From positions 85,216,850 to 85,280,849 of the forward strand of contig CM026386.1 of the NCBI GenBank assembly GCA_014843695.1: DNA of 64,000 nucleotides, given 5' to 3'. Position 1 is the stretch's first letter. Each line of letters opens with the position of its first letter. Below, in pieces: positions 57,601 to 64,000 of the stretch. The translations under genes were made by a program, and so were the position numbers. Under the pieces are notes generated by a model, which was not told where the DNA came from, made no database searches, and saw only the letters and a list, made by a program, of their open reading frames with translations. The stretch is from Archivesica marissinica (taxonomy: Eukaryota > Mollusca > Bivalvia > Venerida > Vesicomyidae).

Positions 57601-60600
57601 GTATGACCATAGTTTGTACTTACATAGTACATTGATAGAATACTCTCCACTACTATATGATGTATGACCATACTTTTTACTTACATAGAACATTGACATA
57701 ATGCTCTCCACTACTATATGATGTATGACCATACTTTGTACTTACATAATACATTGACAGAATACTGTCCACTACTATATGATGTATGGCTATACTTTGT
57801 ACTTACATAGTACATTGATATAATGCTCTTCACTACTATATGATGTATGACCATACTTTGTGCTTACATAGTACATTGTTAGAATACTCTCCACTACTAT
57901 CTGATGTATGACCATACTTTGTACTTACATGGTACATTGATAGAATACTCGCCACTACTATCTGATGCATGACCATACTTTTTGCTTATATAGTACATTG
58001 ATAAAATACTCGCCACTACTATGATTGTGATGTATGACCATACTCTGTACTAAATAATACATTGATAGAATACTAGCCACTACTATATGATGTATGACCA
58101 TACTCTGTACTTACATAGTGCATTGATAGAATACTCTCCACTACTATCTGATGTATGACCACACTTTGTACTTACATAGTACATTGATATAATACTGTCC
58201 ACTACTATATGATGTATGACCATAATTTGTACTTACATAGTGCATTGATATAATACTGTCCACTACTATAAGATGTATGACCATACTTTGTATTTACATA
58301 CTACATTGACAGAATACTCCCCACTACTAGCTGATGTATGACCATACTTTATAATTACATAATATATTGATAGAATACTCTCCACTACTATATGTTGTAT
58401 GACCATACGTTGTACTTACATAGTACATTGATAGAATACTCTCCACTACTATATGATGTATGACCATACTTTGTACTTACATAATTCATTGATAGAATAC
58501 TATCCCTTACTATATGATGTATGGCCATACTTTGTCCTTACATAGGACATTGATAGAATACTCTCCACTACTATTATTATGATGTATGACCATACCTTGT
58601 ACTTACATAGTACATTGATATAATGCTCTCCACTACTATGTGATGTATGGCCATACTGTGTCCTTACATAGGACACTGATAGAATACTCTCCACTATTAT
58701 TATTATGATGTATGACCATACCTTGTACTTACATAGTACATTGACATAATGCTCTCCAATACTATATGATGTATGACCATACTTTGTGCTTACATAGTAC
58801 ATTGATAGAACACTCTCCACTACTATATGTTGTATGACCATACTTTGTACTTACATACTACATTGACAAAATACTCCCCACTACTAGCTGATTTATGACC
58901 ATACTTTGTGCTTACATAGTACATTGATAGAATACTCGCCACTAATATCTGATGCATGACCATACTTTTTGCTTATATAGGACATTGATAGAATACTGTC
59001 CACTACTATGATTGTGATGTATGACCATACTCTGTACTACAAAATACATTGATAGAATACTAGCCACTACTATATGATGTATGACCATACTCTGTACTTA
59101 CAGAGTACATTGATAGAATACTCTCCACTACTATCTGATGTATGACCACACTTTGTACCTACATAATACATTGATATAATACTAGCCACTACTATATGAT
59201 GTATGACCATACTCTGTACTTACATAGTACATTGATAGAATACTCTCCACTACTAGCTGATGTATGACCATACTTTATACTTACATACTACATTGGTAGA
59301 ACACTCTCCACTACTATATGTTGTATGACCATACTTTGTACTTACATAATACATTGACAGAATACTCCCCACTACTAGCTGATGTATGACCATACTTTGT
59401 ACTTACATAATACATTGATAGAATAATCTCCATTACTATATGATGTATGACCATACTTTGTACTTACATAGTACATTGATAGAATACTCTCCACTACTAT
59501 CTGATGTATGACCATACTTTTTGCTTATATAGTACATTGAAAGAATACTCGCCACTACTATGATTGTGATGTATGACCATACTCTGTACTAAATAATACA
59601 TTGATAGAATACTAGCCACTACTATATGATGTATGACCATACTCTGTACTTACATAGTACATTGATAGAATACTCTCCACTACTATCTGATGTATGACCA
59701 CACTTTGTACTTACATTGTACATTGATATAATACTGTCCACTACTATATGATGTATGACCATACTTTGTACTTACATAGTACATTGATATAATACTGTCC
59801 ACTACTATATGATGTATGACCATACTTTGTACTTACATAATACATTGACAGAATGCTCTGCACTACTATATGATGTATGACCATACTTTGTACTTACATA
59901 ATACATTGACATAATACTCTCCACTACTAGCTGATGTATGGCCATACTTTATACTTACATAATACATTGACATAATGATCTCCACTATTATATGATGTAT
60001 GACCATACTTTATACTTACATACTACATTGACAGAATGAGCTCCACTACTATATGATGTATGACCATACTTTGTACTTACATAATACATTGATAGAATAC
60101 TCTCCACTACTATATGTTGTATGACCATACGTTGTACTTACATAGTACATTGATAGAATACTCTCCACTACTATATGATGTATGACCTTACTTTGTACTT
60201 ACATCATACATTGACATAATGCTCTCCACTACTACATGATGTATGACCATACTTTGTACTTACATAATACATTGACAGAATACTGTCCACTACTATATGA
60301 TGTATGGCCATACTTTGTACTTATATAGTACATTGATAGAATGCTCTCCACTATTATCTGATGTATGACCATACTTTGTACTTACATAGTACATTGATAG
60401 AATACTCGCCACTACTATCTGATGCATGACCATACTTTTTGCTTATATAGTACATTGATAGAATACTCGCCACTACTATGTTGTGATGTATGACCATACG
60501 CTGTACTAAATAATACATTGACAGAATGCTCTCCACTACTATATGATGTATGACCATACTTTGTACTTACATAGTACATTGATATAATACTCTCCACTAC

Positions 60601-61799
60601 TATATGATGTATGACCATACTTTGTACTTACATAGTACATTGATATAATACTCTCCACTACTATATGATGTATGACCATACTTTGTACTTACATACTACA
60701 TTGACAGAATACTCTCCACTACTAGCTGATGTATGACCATACTTTATACTTACATACTACATTGATAGAATACTCTCCACTACTATATGTTGTATGACCA
60801 TACTTTGTACTTACATAATACATTGACAGAATACTCTCCACTACTAGCTGATGTATGACCATACTTTGTACTTACATAATACATTGACATAATAATCTCC
60901 ACTACTATATGATGTATGACCATACTTTATACTTACATAGTACATTGATAGAATACTCTCCACTACTATCTGATGTATGACCATACTTTTTGCTTATATA
61001 GTACATTGATAGAATACTCGCCACTACTATGTTGTGATGTATGACCATACTCTGTACTAAATAATACATTGATAGAATACTAGCCACTACTTTATGATGT
61101 ATGACCATACTTTGTACTTACATAGTACATTGATAGAATACTCTCCACTACTATATGATGTATGACCATACTTTGTACTTACATGGTACATTGATATAAT
61201 ACTCTCCACTACTATATGATGTATGACCATACTTTGTACTTACATAGTACATTGACATAATACTCTCCACTACTATATGATGTATGACCATACTTTACTT
61301 ACATAATACATTGACAGAATACTCTCCACTACTATATGATGTATGACCATACTTTGTACTTACATAATACATTGACAGAATACTCTCCACTACTATATGA
61401 TGTATGACCATACTTTGTACTTACATAATACATTGATAGAATACTCTCCACTACTATATGATGTATGACCATACTTTGTACTTACATAATACATTGATAG
61501 AATACTCTCCACTACTATATGATGTATGACCATACTTTGTACTTACATAATACATTGATAGAATACTCTCCACTACTATATGATGTATGACCATACTTTG
61601 TACTTACATAGTACATTGATAGAATACTCTCCACTACTATATGATGTATGACCATACTTTGTACTTACATAATACATTGATATAATACTCTCCACTACTA
61701 TATGATGTATGACCATACTTTGTACTTACATAATACATTGATAGAATACTCTCCACTACTATATGATGTATGACCATACTTTGTACTTACATAGTACAT
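54605..61799. repeat. 61-bp satellite array, about 118 visible units
   Basis: The unit is GATGTATGACCATACTTTGT, then ACTTACATAATACATTGATA, then GAATACTCTCCACTACTATAT. The period is exactly 61 at 61399-61460. Longer variants contain TATGATTGTGATG or TATTATTATGATG. Marker monomers recur at about 1105 bp (e.g. CTATCCCTTACTATATGATG at 56229, 57334 and 58500), a higher-order repeat of about 18 monomers. The right end near 61300-61799 is the most homogeneous and continues into the gap. Confidence 0.98.
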
Positions 61800-62799
61800 N
61801 NNNNNNNNNNNNNNNNNNNNNNNNNNNNNNNNNNNNNNNNNNNNNNNNNNNNNNNNNNNNNNNNNNNNNNNNNNNNNNNNNNNNNNNNNNNNNNNNNNNN
61901 NNNNNNNNNNNNNNNNNNNNNNNNNNNNNNNNNNNNNNNNNNNNNNNNNNNNNNNNNNNNNNNNNNNNNNNNNNNNNNNNNNNNNNNNNNNNNNNNNNNN
62001 NNNNNNNNNNNNNNNNNNNNNNNNNNNNNNNNNNNNNNNNNNNNNNNNNNNNNNNNNNNNNNNNNNNNNNNNNNNNNNNNNNNNNNNNNNNNNNNNNNNN
62101 NNNNNNNNNNNNNNNNNNNNNNNNNNNNNNNNNNNNNNNNNNNNNNNNNNNNNNNNNNNNNNNNNNNNNNNNNNNNNNNNNNNNNNNNNNNNNNNNNNNN
62201 NNNNNNNNNNNNNNNNNNNNNNNNNNNNNNNNNNNNNNNNNNNNNNNNNNNNNNNNNNNNNNNNNNNNNNNNNNNNNNNNNNNNNNNNNNNNNNNNNNNN
62301 NNNNNNNNNNNNNNNNNNNNNNNNNNNNNNNNNNNNNNNNNNNNNNNNNNNNNNNNNNNNNNNNNNNNNNNNNNNNNNNNNNNNNNNNNNNNNNNNNNNN
62401 NNNNNNNNNNNNNNNNNNNNNNNNNNNNNNNNNNNNNNNNNNNNNNNNNNNNNNNNNNNNNNNNNNNNNNNNNNNNNNNNNNNNNNNNNNNNNNNNNNNN
62501 NNNNNNNNNNNNNNNNNNNNNNNNNNNNNNNNNNNNNNNNNNNNNNNNNNNNNNNNNNNNNNNNNNNNNNNNNNNNNNNNNNNNNNNNNNNNNNNNNNNN
62601 NNNNNNNNNNNNNNNNNNNNNNNNNNNNNNNNNNNNNNNNNNNNNNNNNNNNNNNNNNNNNNNNNNNNNNNNNNNNNNNNNNNNNNNNNNNNNNNNNNNN
62701 NNNNNNNNNNNNNNNNNNNNNNNNNNNNNNNNNNNNNNNNNNNNNNNNNNNNNNNNNNNNNNNNNNNNNNNNNNNNNNNNNNNNNNNNNNNNNNNNNNN
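61800..62799. other. Assembly gap (1000 N)
   Basis: Placeholder gap hiding the transition from the 61-bp array to the 53-bp array. Confidence 1.
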
Positions 62800-64000
62800 T
62801 AGTATGTGACTAGGAGAACAATAGATGTATTGTCTAGTCTAGATATAGGTAGTATGTGACTAGGAGAACTATAGATGTATTGTCTAGTTGTCTAGATATA
62901 GGTAGTATGTGACTAGGAGAACAATAGATGTATTGTCTAGTTGTCTAGATATAGGTAGTATGTGACTAGGAGGACAATATATCTATTGTCTAGTTATCTA
63001 GATATAGGTATTATGTGACTAGGAGAACTATATCTATTGTCTAGTTTATCTAGATATAGGTAGTATGTGACTAGGAGAACAATAGATGTATTGTCTAGTT
63101 GTCTAGATATAGGTAGTATGTGACTAGGAGGACAATATATGTATTGTCTAGTTGTCTAGATATAGGTAGTATGTGACTAGGAGAACAATATATGTATTGT
63201 CTAGTTGTCTAGATATAGGTAGTATGTGACTAGGAGAACAATAGATGTATTGTCTAGTTGTCTAGTTGTCTAGATATATGTAGTATGTGACTAGGAGAAC
63301 AATAGATGTATTGTCTAGTTGTCTAGATATAGGTAGTATGTGAATAGGAGAACAATAGATGTATTGTCTAGTTGTCTAGATATATGTAGTATGTGACTAG
63401 GATGACAATATATCTATTGTCTAGTTGTCTAGATATAGGTAGTATGTGACTAGGAGAACAATAGATGTATTGTCTAGTTGTCTAGATATAGGTAGTATGT
63501 GACTAGGAGGACAATATATCTATTGTCTAGTTGTCTAGATATATGTAGTATGTGACTAGGAGAACAATAGATGTATTGTCTAGTTGTCTAGTTGTCTAGA
63601 TATATGTAGTATGTGACTAGGAGAACAATAGATGTATTGTCTAGTTGTCTAGATATAGGTAGTATGTGACTAGGAGAACAATAGATGTATTGTCTAGTTG
63701 TCTAGTTGTCTAGATATATGTAGTATGTGACTAGGAGAACAATAGATGTATTGTCTAGTTGTCTAGTTGTCTAGATATAGGTAGTATGTGACTAGGAGAA
63801 CAATAGATGTATTGTCTAGTTGTCTAGATATAGGTAGTATGTGACTAGGAGGACAATATATCTATTGTCTAGTTGTCTAGATATAGGTAGTATGTGACTA
63901 GGAGAACAATAGATGTATTGTCTAGTTGTCTAGATATAGGTAGTATGTGACTAGGAGAACATATATGTATTGTCTAGTTGTCTAGATATATGGTATGTGA
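62800..64000. repeat. 53-bp satellite array, about 22 units, continuing past the window
   Basis: The unit is AGTATGTGACTAGGAGAACA, then ATAGATGTATTGTCTAGTTG, then TCTAGATATAGGT. Some units carry one extra GTTGTCTA-type 9-bp step. An internal dyad (ACAATA GATG TATTGT) is present, with the variant ACAATA TATC TATTGT. Confidence 0.97.

Noticed and set aside
54605..61799. Splice-donor-like GTAAGT in every 61-bp unit on the minus strand (ATGTAAGTACAAAG) as a functional signal
   Set aside because: A chance hexamer multiplied by the array; no acceptor or exon pairs with it.

Overview
The window looks like animal, most likely molluscan (at least lophotrochozoan), repeat-rich nuclear DNA. It is AT-rich, with no bacterial gene order. 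It carries several tRNA-headed SINE families, remnants of several LINEs, one Ty3/gypsy fragment, cut-and-paste elements of several kinds and very long minisatellites. The molluscan assignment is an inference from repeat flavour, not from a marker gene. Three runs of exactly 1000 N (26035-27034, 42867-43866, 61800-62799) are assembly gaps of nominal size.

Layout: 1-1897 is a CR1/Jockey-like LINE containing a second truncated copy of its own 3' end in the opposite orientation. 2078-24806 is a mixture of SINEs, LINE fragments (5884-6960, 9311-9676, 9969-10223), inverted repeats, a TTAA MITE (2697-2929), an 884-bp TA element (15610-16493), an exactly 1000-bp Tigger-like element with a CENP-B-type N-terminal exon (17534-18533), a 2.19-kb TIR element (20776-22965) and a deleted Ty3/gypsy pol (23551-24478). 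25041-26034 is a 29-bp minisatellite followed by GC-rich unassigned DNA.

27035-36338 is the best readable part. A single LINE on the + strand has been split by four DNA-transposon insertions: a 2640-bp TTAA element that itself holds a 1445-bp TTAA element, a 1284-bp element with a 6-bp duplication, a 1415-bp THAP-domain element and an 885-bp TA element. At each junction the LINE reading frame resumes when the insert and one target copy are set aside. The innermost TTAA element carries an intact 164-codon ORF resembling the cysteine-rich BALLAST (P2X7 C-terminal-like) family.

37005-42663 is a minus-strand L1/Tx1-like LINE with ORF1 zinc knuckles, endonuclease and reverse transcriptase, broken by frameshifts and a stop. 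From 43867 to the end the window is dominated by four unrelated tandem arrays (48, 13, 61 and 53 bp) with higher-order structure. Between them, at 51352-51498, lies a phase 1-1 exon encoding one WAP four-disulfide-core domain. This is the only credible host-gene exon I can recognise. Most other open frames are degenerate transposon code or by-products of tandem repeats, especially the 48-bp array, whose period is a multiple of three.
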